This document shows positions 7,510-13,954 of a DNA stretch of 15,354 nucleotides, piece after piece. The position numbers and the translations under genes are program-made. A model generated the notes under the pieces. The model worked only from the letters and a program-made list of their open reading frames with translations, was not told the DNA's origin and searched no databases. This DNA is from DATJHM01 sp035493895 (GTDB taxonomy: Bacteria > Chloroflexota > Ktedonobacteria > Ktedonobacterales > Ktedonobacteraceae): assembly GCA_035493895.1 (NCBI GenBank), contig DATJHM010000186.1:1-15354 (forward strand). Direction: 5' to 3'. How positions within the stretch are numbered: the stretch's first letter is position 1; each line of letters begins with the position of its first letter.

Positions 7510-8535
7510 ATGGTTGATGTAACAGTCTTGGGCCGAGGCGAATGGTACGATGTGGTCGTCGTCGGCGGGGGAGCCGCTGGATTGAGTGGGGCGTTAGCAC
7601 TTGTGCGTGCGCGACGTTCGGTGCTGGTCGTGGATGGTGGCCAGCACCGCAACGCTGTGGCCGCACACGTCCACAATTACCTGTCGCGCGACGGAGCCAC
7701 GCCCTCGGAACTGTTGGCCGCTGGTCGCGCCGAGGTGACTGGGTACGGTGGGCAGATCATCTCTGGTGATGTCGCCTCGGTCGAGCGTTTGGACAGCCAG
7801 AGCGACCGCGTCGGCTTCCGAGTGGTGCTGGCCAATGGGGGCAGTGTCTATGCACGGCGGCTCCTGGTGGCGACCGGGCTGGTAGACGAATTGCCCGACA
7901 TTCCAGGAGTAGCCGAGCGGTGGGGACGTGACGTGCTGCACTGCCCGTATTGTCACGGCTGGGAAGTACGTGACCAGGCTCTCGGCATCCTTGGCACCGG
8001 GCCGATGGCCGTTCACGGGGCGCTGCTGTTCCGGCAGTGGAGCGCCGATGTGGTCCTGTTTCAGCATACCTCGCCTGCCCTGTCCCAGGAGCAGGCTGAG
8101 CAACTGGCTGCCCGTGGTATCACGGTCGTTGAAGGGGAGGTCTCGGCTCTTGAAGTCCATGATGATCGGCTCACCGGAGTACGGCTACGCTCCGGCGAGT
8201 TTGTTCCACGCCAGGCCGTCGTCGTCTCGCCCCGTTTCACCGCACGCTCCGAGGTACTCAGGAACCTGGGACTCTTCACAACTCACCTGGAGATCGCTGG
8301 TTCCGTCATCGGCAGTTCCGTTCCTGCCGATGCCAATGGAGCCACGACTGTTGCGGGCGTATGGGTCGCTGGCAATGTCTCCGACTTGGTTGCCACGGTT
8401 ATCTCCGCTGCTGCTTCAGGCCTGAAGGCGGGAGCTGCGATCAACGCCGACTTGATCGAGGAGGACACCGCCCATGATGTGGCTGCTTTCCGCGCGCGCG
8501 GACGCGTCGGGGAAGATACCTCGCATAATGCTTGA
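7510..8535 (+). CDS. Thioredoxin-reductase-like FAD oxidoreductase with CPYC centre
   Basis: A 341-residue cytoplasmic flavoprotein of the thioredoxin reductase superfamily. It has the FAD-binding GGGAAG (19-24), the redox pair Cys145-Pro-Tyr-Cys148 followed by HGWE, a second dinucleotide-type motif GTGPMA (162-167) and the C-terminal FAD motif GVWVAGN. The CxxCHG(W/Y)E form is that of dithiol oxidases such as GliT and HlmI as well as uncharacterised relatives. The HRRxxxR NADPH-phosphate motif of true thioredoxin reductase is not evident (VVLFQHTS there). Hence it may oxidise a small dithiol with oxygen rather than reduce thioredoxin. I use ATG at 7510, with GAGGAG 5 nt upstream; a TTG at 7489 is in frame but lacks such a site. 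It sits between an Rrf2 regulator and a broken methyltransferase. Sequence is GC-rich and actinobacterial in style. Confidence 0.85.
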   Translation: MVDVTVLGRGEWYDVVVVGGGAAGLSGALALVRARRSVLVVDGGQHRNAVAAHVHNYLSRDGATPSELLAAGRAEVTGYGGQIISGDVASVERLDSQSDRVGFRVVLANGGSVYARRLLVATGLVDELPDIPGVAERWGRDVLHCPYCHGWEVRDQALGILGTGPMAVHGALLFRQWSADVVLFQHTSPALSQEQAEQLAARGITVVEGEVSALEVHDDRLTGVRLRSGEFVPRQAVVVSPRFTARSEVLRNLGLFTTHLEIAGSVIGSSVPADANGATTVAGVWVAGNVSDLVATVISAAASGLKAGAAINADLIEEDTAHDVAAFRARGRVGEDTSHNA

Positions 8536-8606
8536 CCCTGGCTTGAAAGCCTGCATAGAACAGCATGCAAGCGTGGAGAGCATGTTTGAGGTAAAAGTAC
8601 CTGCTT

Positions 8607-8629
8607 CCATCGGCGACTAACGTCGATGG
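8607..8629. other. Stem-loop after the flavoprotein gene
   Basis: CCATCGGCG-ACTAA-CGTCGATGG folds into a 9-bp stem (one G-T pair) with a 5-nt loop, 72 nt after the flavoprotein stop. No T-run follows, so it is not a clear intrinsic terminator; it may be a processing or attenuation structure before the methyltransferase. Confidence 0.35.
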
Positions 8630-8706
8630 TGGAAATGGAACAAGGTTCTCCTATCATTGAACAGGTACAAGTGAACTATGGTAAAGCAAGGAAGGATACA
8701 TCAGAT

Positions 8707-9226
8707 ATGAGCCATGAGAGTACCCATCGACACACAGCAGATCAAGACGATCCCCACAACCACAAGCATACAGGAGCGTCAGCGTTTCTGGATCGCTCCG
8801 ACCGTTTTTTTTGCGCCACTCGATAGACACATTGTCGCGTGGCTCCAGCTTGCGCCGGAGAGCCGAGTGCTGGATGCCGGGTGTGGTAGTGGCGGCATGA
8901 CCCGGCTCCTGGCCCAGGCGGTCGGGTCAGGTGGTGAAGTGGTCGGGCTGGATGCCAACCCTCAATTGATCGAGTGGGGCCGGAGTCAAGTCAAAGAGAC
9001 AGACGTGGTTGGACAGATACAATTTAAGTACTATTTAGAGGCCTGGTTGAGCAGCTACCTTCACAATCCAGGGCATAAGCAGCGGCTTTCGACCCGGGAT
9101 ATCTCTACCCTCGAACAGTTGCTCGATCCAGCGAGCCCACAGTATGTTTTTGCCCGCGATGACTTGCATGGTATTGTGGTCGAAACCATGTATGTAGGCT
9201 CTCTCTCGGACGAAAACCATTTGTGA
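8707..9226 (+). pseudogene. SAM-dependent methyltransferase remnant (frameshift plus internal deletion)
   Basis: Remnant of a class I methyltransferase of the UbiE-like type. The frame from ATG 8707 (AAGGA 10 nt upstream) gives a His-rich start MSHESTHRHTADQDD and runs to ...FLDRSDRFF, then stops. Motif I (VLDAGCGSGG) and the acidic loop (GLDAN) lie in another frame (open from 8714). The switch is at eight T (8815-8822); with seven T the protein would read on as SDRFFAPLDRHIVAWLQL. After QIQFK (about 9020-9040) the sequence jumps to what looks like the family C-terminus (LEQLLDPASPQYVFARDDLHGIV), so about 100 central residues, including later SAM and substrate motifs, seem missing. Only about 180 of an expected 270-290 residues remain. 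Almost certainly non-functional, even if the T-tract were a sequencing error. Confidence 0.75.
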
Positions 9227-9536
9227 GCTGTTTCTTGCAAGACAATGACACTATGAGTATGATGCAAATCTCAACAGTATTATGGCGAAAATCCCACAGT
9301 GAGAAGGGAACAATCCATTCAAGACAGTTGAGTGCTTAACGTTGTATTTTTCATCGGCGGGCCTAATCGGCCGCATAGCACTCCCTCAAGCCGATTTCGA
9401 CCGGGTCACGCACCCGCGGGCCGAGATCGCCGACGTGAGCCGCGCCCCTCGGCCTCAGGTGCTGAGGTCCCGATCGGATCGCTACCTACCTGTTGCCGAT
9501 GGGCCGCTATGCATGCAGCTCCATCGGCGGTGTTGT
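9227..9536. other. Gene-free gap with a composition step
   Basis: The first part (to about 9350) is AT-balanced; from about 9360 the sequence is strongly GC-rich and continues so into the nmrA-like gene. A plus-strand frame from 9342 is open but matches nothing I know, and it runs on antisense to the nmrA-like gene. I see no terminator. The GC-rich part is probably flanking sequence brought in with the nmrA-like gene. Confidence 0.4.
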
Positions 9537-10415
9537 TCAGGCCAGGACGGCTGGCTTGAGCACTTCCTCACACCATTGGCGGAAGCTGGTGGGGGTGGTG
9601 CCCTGCGCGGTGCGCGGCTGGGCGTTGTCGAGACCTTCGTTCTTGGCCACCATCATGTCGAGCATGCCTTGCGCCATTGACTCGGACATCCCATGTTCGG
9701 TCAGCCTCGCCTTGAAGGTCTCGCCAGGGATTTGCTGGAAGCGAATCGGCCGTTGTAGCACCTGGGAGATGATTTGTGCCATGTCGTTGAAGGACAGATC
9801 CTCGGGTCCAAGGACGGGGACGCTATCCTGCCCACTCCAGGTGTGATCGAGCAGCAGCCTGGCGGCGACGGTGGCGATGTCGCGGGTGGCGCAGGTTGGG
9901 GACTTGAGATCCCCGGAGATTGGCGAGAAGAACATGCCCAGGTTCTTGATTGTCTCGATCTGGCCGAGCATGTTGTCCATAAATGAGGGCATCGTCAGCG
10001 CCCGATAGCTCACACCGGTGCTCGCGATCAGGTCGTCCATTGCCAGCGACACTGACACCAGCCCGGCGTTCGCGGTTACCCCGCGACCAAGGGCCGAGAC
10101 GCCAACGACCCGCTTGACCCCCTGGCTCTTGAAAGCGTCGCATGCTGGCCGGGTGAAGCCGAGATAGGCGTCCTCGGCATTCTCGGCCTGGTAGTCCGGG
10201 GGCACGAGCCAGAACACGGAGTCGGTGCCTGCGAATGCCCGGGTGACGACATCGCTGTCGCTGTGTGATCCTTGCACGACCTCGACGTGCTCGCGTATGT
10301 GCGCGGGAAGGCGGGAGGGATCGCGTACGATCACGCGGATCTGCTCATCGCTGCCAAGAATGTTGTCGAGAACCTGGTGGCCGATCAGGCCAGTGGGGGT
10401 GGTGATAACGATCAT
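9537..10415 (-). CDS. NmrA-type NAD(P)-binding protein (atypical SDR)
   Basis: A 292-residue protein of the NmrA/quinone-reductase-like branch of atypical short-chain dehydrogenases. The N-terminal Rossmann strand is MIVITTPTGLIGHQV, with a reduced glycine motif (PTGxxG) instead of GATGxxG. VFWLVPP, VKRVVGVSALG and YRALTMPSFMDNML are typical later elements. Family members either sense NADP(H) or reduce quinones or azo compounds; the function here is not fixed by sequence. Start: AAGGAGA 5 nt before the ATG at 10415. It follows the quinone oxidoreductase stub by 11 nt on the same strand and diverges from a TetR gene 403 bp away, which probably represses it. GC-rich like other transferred genes here. 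Confidence 0.85.
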   Translation of the reverse strand: MIVITTPTGLIGHQVLDNILGSDEQIRVIVRDPSRLPAHIREHVEVVQGSHSDSDVVTRAFAGTDSVFWLVPPDYQAENAEDAYLGFTRPACDAFKSQGVKRVVGVSALGRGVTANAGLVSVSLAMDDLIASTGVSYRALTMPSFMDNMLGQIETIKNLGMFFSPISGDLKSPTCATRDIATVAARLLLDHTWSGQDSVPVLGPEDLSFNDMAQIISQVLQRPIRFQQIPGETFKARLTEHGMSESMAQGMLDMMVAKNEGLDNAQPRTAQGTTPTSFRQWCEEVLKPAVLA

Positions 10416-10426
10416 GAAAATCTCCT

Positions 10427-10531
10427 TCAGGACAGTATCAAGTGCTCACGGGCCTGCATCTCCTGGCACGGGATCTCCCGTTCCTCAAAGACCTCTCGCC
10501 CGCCAGATCGCGCGATGACGATTGCTTGCAT
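10427..10531 (-). pseudogene. N-terminal stub of a quinone oxidoreductase (MDR family)
   Basis: 34 codons reading MQAIVIARSGG...VFEEREIP, which is the first beta-strands of a medium-chain zinc-type or quinone oxidoreductase (family start M-A-I-V-I/x-GGPEVLE-x-REVP). The reading frame then leaves the family at CQEMQAREH and stops. About 290 residues are missing. The ribosome site GGAAGG lies 9 nt before this ATG; another ATG two codons earlier is too close to it. The stop is 11 nt before the nmrA-like ATG, so the stub still leads that gene and may be translated as a leader. It is best explained by deletion in an oxidoreductase-nmrA operon. Confidence 0.7.
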
Positions 10532-10655
10532 TTGCATAGTCCTTCCTGTTTCTGCGTATGCTCTCGATGCGACGAATACGTATTGCGGGGACATCCGTCC
10601 CCGCAGAGGATGGAAGCTGCATTGCTCGAGCACACAGAACCTGTCGGATAACAAC

Positions 10656-10675
10656 AGTGTTGCCTAGTCAACACT
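10656..10675. promoter_or_regulatory. TetR-type operator 1
   Basis: AGTGTTG-CCTAGT-CAACACT, a perfect 7-bp inverted repeat with a 6-nt spacer, overlaps the -35 region of the tetR promoter. It is the best of three related GTGT...ACAC palindromes between the nmrA-like and tetR genes. Confidence 0.65.
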
Positions 10676-10687
10676 TTCGTGTATACT
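10660..10687 (+). promoter_or_regulatory. Promoter toward the TetR gene
   Basis: -35-like TTGCCT at 10660-10665, 16-bp spacer, -10 TATACT at 10682-10687. The -35 lies within operator 1 and the -10 within operator 2, so bound repressor would block polymerase directly. The 5' leader before the tetR ATG would be about 125 nt. Confidence 0.5.
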
Positions 10688-10691
10688 ACAC
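10679..10691. promoter_or_regulatory. TetR-type operator 2
   Basis: GTGTA-TAC-TACAC, a perfect 5-bp inverted repeat covering the -10 box. It shares the GTGT/ACAC ends with operators 1 and 3 and may be a second binding site of the same repressor. Confidence 0.45.
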
Positions 10692-10746
10692 AGTAGGAAT
10701 CGTAAGCGATGTCTGCACTGAACGCAATCAGCAAACAGGCGGGATC

Positions 10747-10762
10747 GTTGTGTAGACAACAC
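10747..10762. promoter_or_regulatory. TetR-type operator 3
   Basis: GTTGTGTAGACAACAC contains the inverted repeat GTTGT-GTAG-ACAAC and also nested GTGT/ACAC ends. It lies in the tetR leader, 57 bp before the ATG. Confidence 0.45.
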
Positions 10763-10818
10763 CGGCAGGAAACTGTTGTTTTCAGGAGAGATCGGAGAAC
10801 ACGGAAAAGTGAGAATAA

Positions 10819-11427
10819 ATGATGACCACACCAGTCAATGTGAACGATCCGCGGGTCAAACGGACCCGTCAGTTGTTACTGCAAGCGTTTATGGCATTAC
10901 TCGAAGAAAGGCAGCACATTCACTCCATCTCGGTACAAGATGTCACAGAACGTGCAACGGTCAACCGTGCCACCTTTTATGCTCACTTTGAAGATAAATA
11001 TGCCCTGTTAGAAAGCTGGATGCGCACGAAGTTCCACCGGGCATTGGAGAGACAGCTTCCTGCCTCATCCACTTTGCAAATGAGCACCCTGCACGCGCTC
11101 ATTCTGGGCGTTTTCGACTTTCTTGCTCTCTTTCGTCGTTACCAGAAGCCAGCGGATAAGCAGTTTGAGCCGCTTTTCGAGGTCGCTTTGCAGAAGGAAC
11201 TGTATGAGGTCCTCTTGAACTGGTTAAACCAGGTCCCATCGCAGGTTCCCGTCCCCCAGGAGACAATGGAAACCATGGCCCTGGTCGTCAGTTGGGCGAT
11301 CTTTGGTCCGGCAGTGCAATGGAGCCGAAAAAGTCGAGGAGAACAAACCTGTTCAGCAGAAGAAATAACTCATTGCGTTTTGCCCATCGTGGTGGCTGCC
11401 CTATCGCCTATCATCACCCTTACCTGA
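10819..11427 (+). CDS. TetR family repressor, divergent from the nmrA-like gene
   Basis: A 202-residue TetR-type protein. The DNA-binding part is clear: RTRQLLLQAFMALLEE as helix 1, ISVQDVTERATVNRATFYAHF as helices 2-3 and DKYALLESWM as helix 4. The C-terminal domain is helical with no motif I can name. The protein begins MM; either Met could start it, with only a weak ribosome site (GGAAAAGTGAG) upstream. It is divergent from the oxidoreductase stub and nmrA-like gene, and the shared 280-bp region holds three related palindromes over its own promoter, so autorepression and control of the divergent unit are likely. The expected inducer is a quinone or electrophile, by analogy only. Confidence 0.9.
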   Translation: MMTTPVNVNDPRVKRTRQLLLQAFMALLEERQHIHSISVQDVTERATVNRATFYAHFEDKYALLESWMRTKFHRALERQLPASSTLQMSTLHALILGVFDFLALFRRYQKPADKQFEPLFEVALQKELYEVLLNWLNQVPSQVPVPQETMETMALVVSWAIFGPAVQWSRKSRGEQTCSAEEITHCVLPIVVAALSPIITLT

Positions 11428-11458
11428 TGGGTGCTCAAACTTGCCCCCATGATAGACC

Positions 11459-11685
11459 CAGTAGTGGCACGGTGGAGTGAAACGGAACTGTGCCTGGGAA
11501 CTCGATCTGCCAATCTCGCCCCTTGGAGGAGAGGTTGCTCACTTTATGTCTATGGGCGCTCAAGCTCATCCCCCGAGATCAGGGCAAAGACCACTCATCC
11601 TTGCGCATCCATTCACGTCTTCGGAGCCAGTTCCGTCGTAGGCTACCCGGGCGCAGTTTCGTTCCACTGCACCGTGCCACTACTG
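11459..11685. mobile_element. 227-bp MITE-like element with 36-bp terminal inverted repeats
   Basis: 11459-11494 and 11650-11685 are inverted repeats of 36 bp with four mismatches, beginning CAGTAGTGGCACGGTG on each outer end. The 155-bp interior has no gene. Size, long terminal repeats and lack of coding suit a miniature inverted-repeat transposable element, although no clear target duplication is visible at the borders. A 23-nt sequence just outside the left end (11427-11449, ATGGGTGCTCAAACTTGCCC...) has a diverged direct copy inside the element (11552-11574), so the borders may be more complex. The parent transposon is not in the window. Confidence 0.65.
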
Positions 11686-11716
11686 TTCATTCAAACGTCA
11701 TAGCCCCCTCGTTAGT

Positions 11717-11777
11717 GGTAAATAAGGTGGCAGGTGAGCAGGTTTCGGGGCGACAGATGAGCAATCAGCGCGAAGAG
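11717..11777 (+). repeat. Left 61-bp inverted repeat of the cassette
   Basis: Matches the reverse complement of 13813-13873 at 50 of 61 positions without gaps. It contains two copies, 23 bp apart, of a motif of the form GRYGRCAGRTGAGCA, like the repeated transposase sites at ends of Tn7/Tn5053-type or IS21-type elements. Weaker similarity to the right end continues outward (AGCC.CTC near 11702). Confidence 0.75.
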
Positions 11778-11875
11778 CAAGCAACACAGCCATTCCCATT
11801 TGAGAAGCCGCTCCACATCTAGGGTATGAGTGTAAATATACTGGTCAACGAGACGGTTGGTGGCCAGCTAAGGCC

Positions 11876-13195
11876 TTACCCAAGCATCTCAATCCAGGAC
11901 TCCGCAACTTGTATTTGTCGCTCTCTTGATGGATTCTGCAATCCATTTTTTAATGTATCTCGTTCCGAATAAATTTGTTCCATTGCGGTTATTTCTGCCC
12001 CCAGAACCGCCAGAACACTGGAGCCAACGGCGGACTTTTGCCCAATGAAGTTGGCTGCGTTCCCATCGTTTACTAAGTAGACCGTATGGTCTGTATCGCG
12101 ATTTACATAGGTATAAATAGGATTGTTGTCAAGAGGTTTTCTTACAAGTTGGTAGGAAGAGGGTGGCATATGAAGTGCATCGTCCCTGGAAGTTACAGTT
12201 GCTATAAAGACTCCATCCTTCATGTGTGCATAATCGCTCTCTTGTAATGCATTTCGACCACCTGCGCAGAAAATTATATCTGCATTCTTTAATGCATTTA
12301 CTCTATCTGGTGCTTTTACGAGATTGCGTCTGCTCTGTATCGCTTTTATTTTTCGCAGAGCGTCTATATCATAAACCTGGGTCACTCCCTGCGGGAGTTT
12401 ATCCGCAATGGCTTCCCCAACCTTACCATATCCCAGGACCAATGACTTTTTATCATGCAGCGTTACCCCATTTTCTCTTAAAGCAGTTTCAGTACCACTT
12501 ACTACGGATGCCCCTATTGCTGGTTCTACTAAGTTTTTCAGATCGCAATCGGCGATAGAGACAACAGGTACAGGAACACGTTCGCCCTCTTTTTTGTACC
12601 GGTCATGACCATTTTGTGTATGTTCCATTACGCCAAGGATACGTCCATTTAAAGCCTGCTGAAGTTGTGCAATATTGCTCGCGAAATACCCCCCATGATC
12701 GAGGATAATTATTTTCTTTTCTCTATCGATATATTTATTAAAGACCTCTAGAACCTTTCGAGTATCATTAGCATCTTCTTTACTCAATTGAAAATTATAT
12801 TTTTCCCCAAACTCCTCTCGGGTTGCCTCATTATTAGAGCTACCTTTGAGGACGATACTCGCAAGATCTCCTCTCTTTTTGAGCTCGTCGAAGTAGACAT
12901 CCCGTCCCGGGAAAAAGTGAGATACCGATACGATAGCAAGGTCAGGATGATAATCTCCTGGAATCTTCCTGTAAAATGCCGCATCTTTTGCCTTTTGCTC
13001 GGCCAGATAGGAATTATCCAGGTGTTCCATCGTCAGGGTAGATGCATCCTGGAAAGTTGGCCCATCTGTCTGAGTAGATACATCCCGCATTCGTGATCTG
13101 AAAGAAGGTGGCTCTGTTTGCTTTTGCCCGTCTCTCATAACGTCTACACTCTTGGATTTTTGTAAGGGCTTTTTTAAAAAAGATCTTAGTTCCAT
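11876..13195 (-). CDS. Divergent S-adenosylhomocysteine-hydrolase-like NAD-binding protein
   Basis: A 439-residue protein collinear with the NAD-binding and C-terminal parts of adenosylhomocysteinase. ILDHGGYFASNI (164-175) parallels the family's DDGGDLTNLI. LGVMEHTQNGHDRY parallels GISEETTTGVHNLY. VVSIADCDLKNLVEP parallels the active-site Lys/Asp strand. LVLGYGKVGEAIADKL (GxGxxG at 255-260) is the NAD fold, and VYLVNDGNAANFIG (372-385) parallels the YLLAEGRLVNL segment. The catalytic set is altered: the ETTTGV triplet, most of KSKFDN and the HMT substrate loop are not conserved. The first 75 residues are polar and probably disordered. It is likely a pseudoenzyme or acts on another nucleoside. 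Its ATG overlaps the stop of the TnsA-like gene by one base, with AAAGGA upstream, so translation is coupled. AT-rich; the true ahcY lies 1.8 kb away. Confidence 0.75.
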   Translation of the reverse strand: MELRSFLKKPLQKSKSVDVMRDGQKQTEPPSFRSRMRDVSTQTDGPTFQDASTLTMEHLDNSYLAEQKAKDAAFYRKIPGDYHPDLAIVSVSHFFPGRDVYFDELKKRGDLASIVLKGSSNNEATREEFGEKYNFQLSKEDANDTRKVLEVFNKYIDREKKIIILDHGGYFASNIAQLQQALNGRILGVMEHTQNGHDRYKKEGERVPVPVVSIADCDLKNLVEPAIGASVVSGTETALRENGVTLHDKKSLVLGYGKVGEAIADKLPQGVTQVYDIDALRKIKAIQSRRNLVKAPDRVNALKNADIIFCAGGRNALQESDYAHMKDGVFIATVTSRDDALHMPPSSYQLVRKPLDNNPIYTYVNRDTDHTVYLVNDGNAANFIGQKSAVGSSVLAVLGAEITAMEQIYSERDTLKNGLQNPSRERQIQVAESWIEMLG

Positions 13196-13665
13196 TAGCT
13201 CGTTCCTTTCCCCATGTGTTCTGCCGTGTTGGTGCTCCAGAAGACTCCCTGCCCAGGGTGGGCCAGTCTTCGTGCGGCCTTTGCTTTGGCAAGGTTGCGG
13301 TCCCTTCGCTTGTCATCCTCCATGCCAGCCTCTGCGATGAACATTTTTCCTGCTATGAGCGTGCCGACGATATCGGGAAGATAGGTATAGGGCTTCCCTT
13401 CAAAAGCGTAGCCAATGCTAAAGGGTGCATCCTTGGGGATGGGCAGTCGATAAGTCGTAGCAAACTGAGGACCAATGTCACCCTGTGCATGGCGAGTCAC
13501 CTGGAGGTGGTATTCCAGCCAGAGCATGAGGCGTTCTTCCAACAGGCTACAAAACGGCTGCCGGACGTGAGAAACTGCGTCAGTTTTGAAACTGGGAATC
13601 CATCCTGAAATAGAGCGATATGCAAATTTGCATAAATCAATACCTTCCGCTGCTGGTACGCCCAT
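13195..13665 (-). CDS. Short TnsA-like nuclease candidate
   Basis: A 156-residue protein with the layout of the TnsA catalytic domain (restriction-like fold, 5'-end cleavage in Tn7 transposition). SLLEERLMLWLEY carries Glu43, TYLPDIVGTL carries Asp98, and FIAEAGMEDDK follows 14 residues later. The Glu-Asp spacing of 55 is close to the 51 of E. coli TnsA (Glu63, Asp114). However, the expected ExK at the third site reads EAG, so the catalytic Lys is missing or shifted to Lys119. The protein is shorter than TnsA (about 270), lacking the C-terminal TnsC-binding part. The ATG at 13665 has a weak AGGA 4-5 nt upstream; the frame is open further upstream but without a start codon after the likely promoter. 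It is first in a two-gene unit and overlaps the SAHH-like start (TAATG). Moderate confidence in family, low in activity. Confidence 0.5.
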   Translation of the reverse strand: MGVPAAEGIDLCKFAYRSISGWIPSFKTDAVSHVRQPFCSLLEERLMLWLEYHLQVTRHAQGDIGPQFATTYRLPIPKDAPFSIGYAFEGKPYTYLPDIVGTLIAGKMFIAEAGMEDDKRRDRNLAKAKAARRLAHPGQGVFWSTNTAEHMGKGTS

Positions 13666-13761
13666 ATATTCCTGCGCCTCGCCATTTTGCGGTCGTCTTC
13701 CATCTCTCCGTGTGATCCATCTCTCTAGCGAAGAAAAACACCATTTACCACTTCTAGAGGG

Positions 13762-13790
13762 AGTATACCAGATGGGAAGCGGTTTTTCCA
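13762..13790 (-). promoter_or_regulatory. Promoter of the cassette operon
   Basis: On the minus strand: -35-like TGGAAA (13785-13790), 17-bp spacer, -10 TATACT (13762-13767) with an extended TGG in front. Transcription would begin near 13755, about 90 nt before the chosen ATG, just inside the right inverted repeat. Confidence 0.55.
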
Positions 13791-13812
13791 GGAAAGTTTG
13801 CCTCTGTGCTCA

Positions 13813-13873
13813 CTCTTTGTGCTGATTGCTCGCCTGTCACCCGAAAACTTGCTCATCTGTCACCTTATTTATC
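13813..13873 (-). repeat. Right 61-bp inverted repeat of the cassette
   Basis: Reverse complement of the left repeat at 50 of 61 positions. Read inward on the minus strand it holds GTGACAGATGAGCAAG and, 23 bp on, GTGACAGGCGAGCAAT. The repeated motif suggests ordered transposase binding sites at an element end. Confidence 0.75.
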
Positions 13874-13896
13874 AGTTAGAGCGGCTCCCCAGGCTC

Positions 13897-13928
13897 GTAG
13901 GGACGCTATGAAGCCGCAGCGCACATTG
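13897..13928 (+). repeat. Dispersed repeat, copy 2
   Basis: Second copy of the sequence at 4656-4685, same strand, with the exact core ATGAAGCCGCAGCGCA. It begins 24 nt outside the right inverted repeat of the cassette, so it may mark the outer flank of an insertion-prone site. Confidence 0.6.
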
Positions 13929-13954
13929 GCGTCAGGGTTTCCTCTCGCGAGAAA

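Larger units (their letters stand above)
11717..13873. mobile_element. Candidate non-autonomous mobile cassette with TnsA-like and SAHH-like genes
   Basis: A 2157-bp segment bounded by the 61-bp inverted repeats. Inside are only two minus-strand genes, coupled by a TAATG junction, with their own promoter near the right end. The interior is more AT-rich than the chromosome on either side. The TnsA-like gene starts next to the right end and reads inward, which is the arrangement in Tn7-like elements, but tnsB, tnsC and a target selector are absent. Mobility would need a transposase in trans. Target duplications were not found by eye. Alternatives are a decayed larger element that lost its core, or two chance-inverted solo ends. 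Confidence 0.55.

Noticed and set aside
9342..9680. 112-codon plus-strand frame
   Set aside because: Its second half is antisense to the nmrA-like gene and the first half matches no family I know.
12226..12558. Plus-strand frame of 110 codons inside the cassette
   Set aside because: Antisense to the SAHH-like gene, which has collinear family motifs throughout.
13497..13703. Minus-strand frame starting with ATG at 13703
   Set aside because: It overlaps the TnsA-like gene in another frame, ends quickly and has no family resemblance; a possible frameshifted N-terminus could not be supported.
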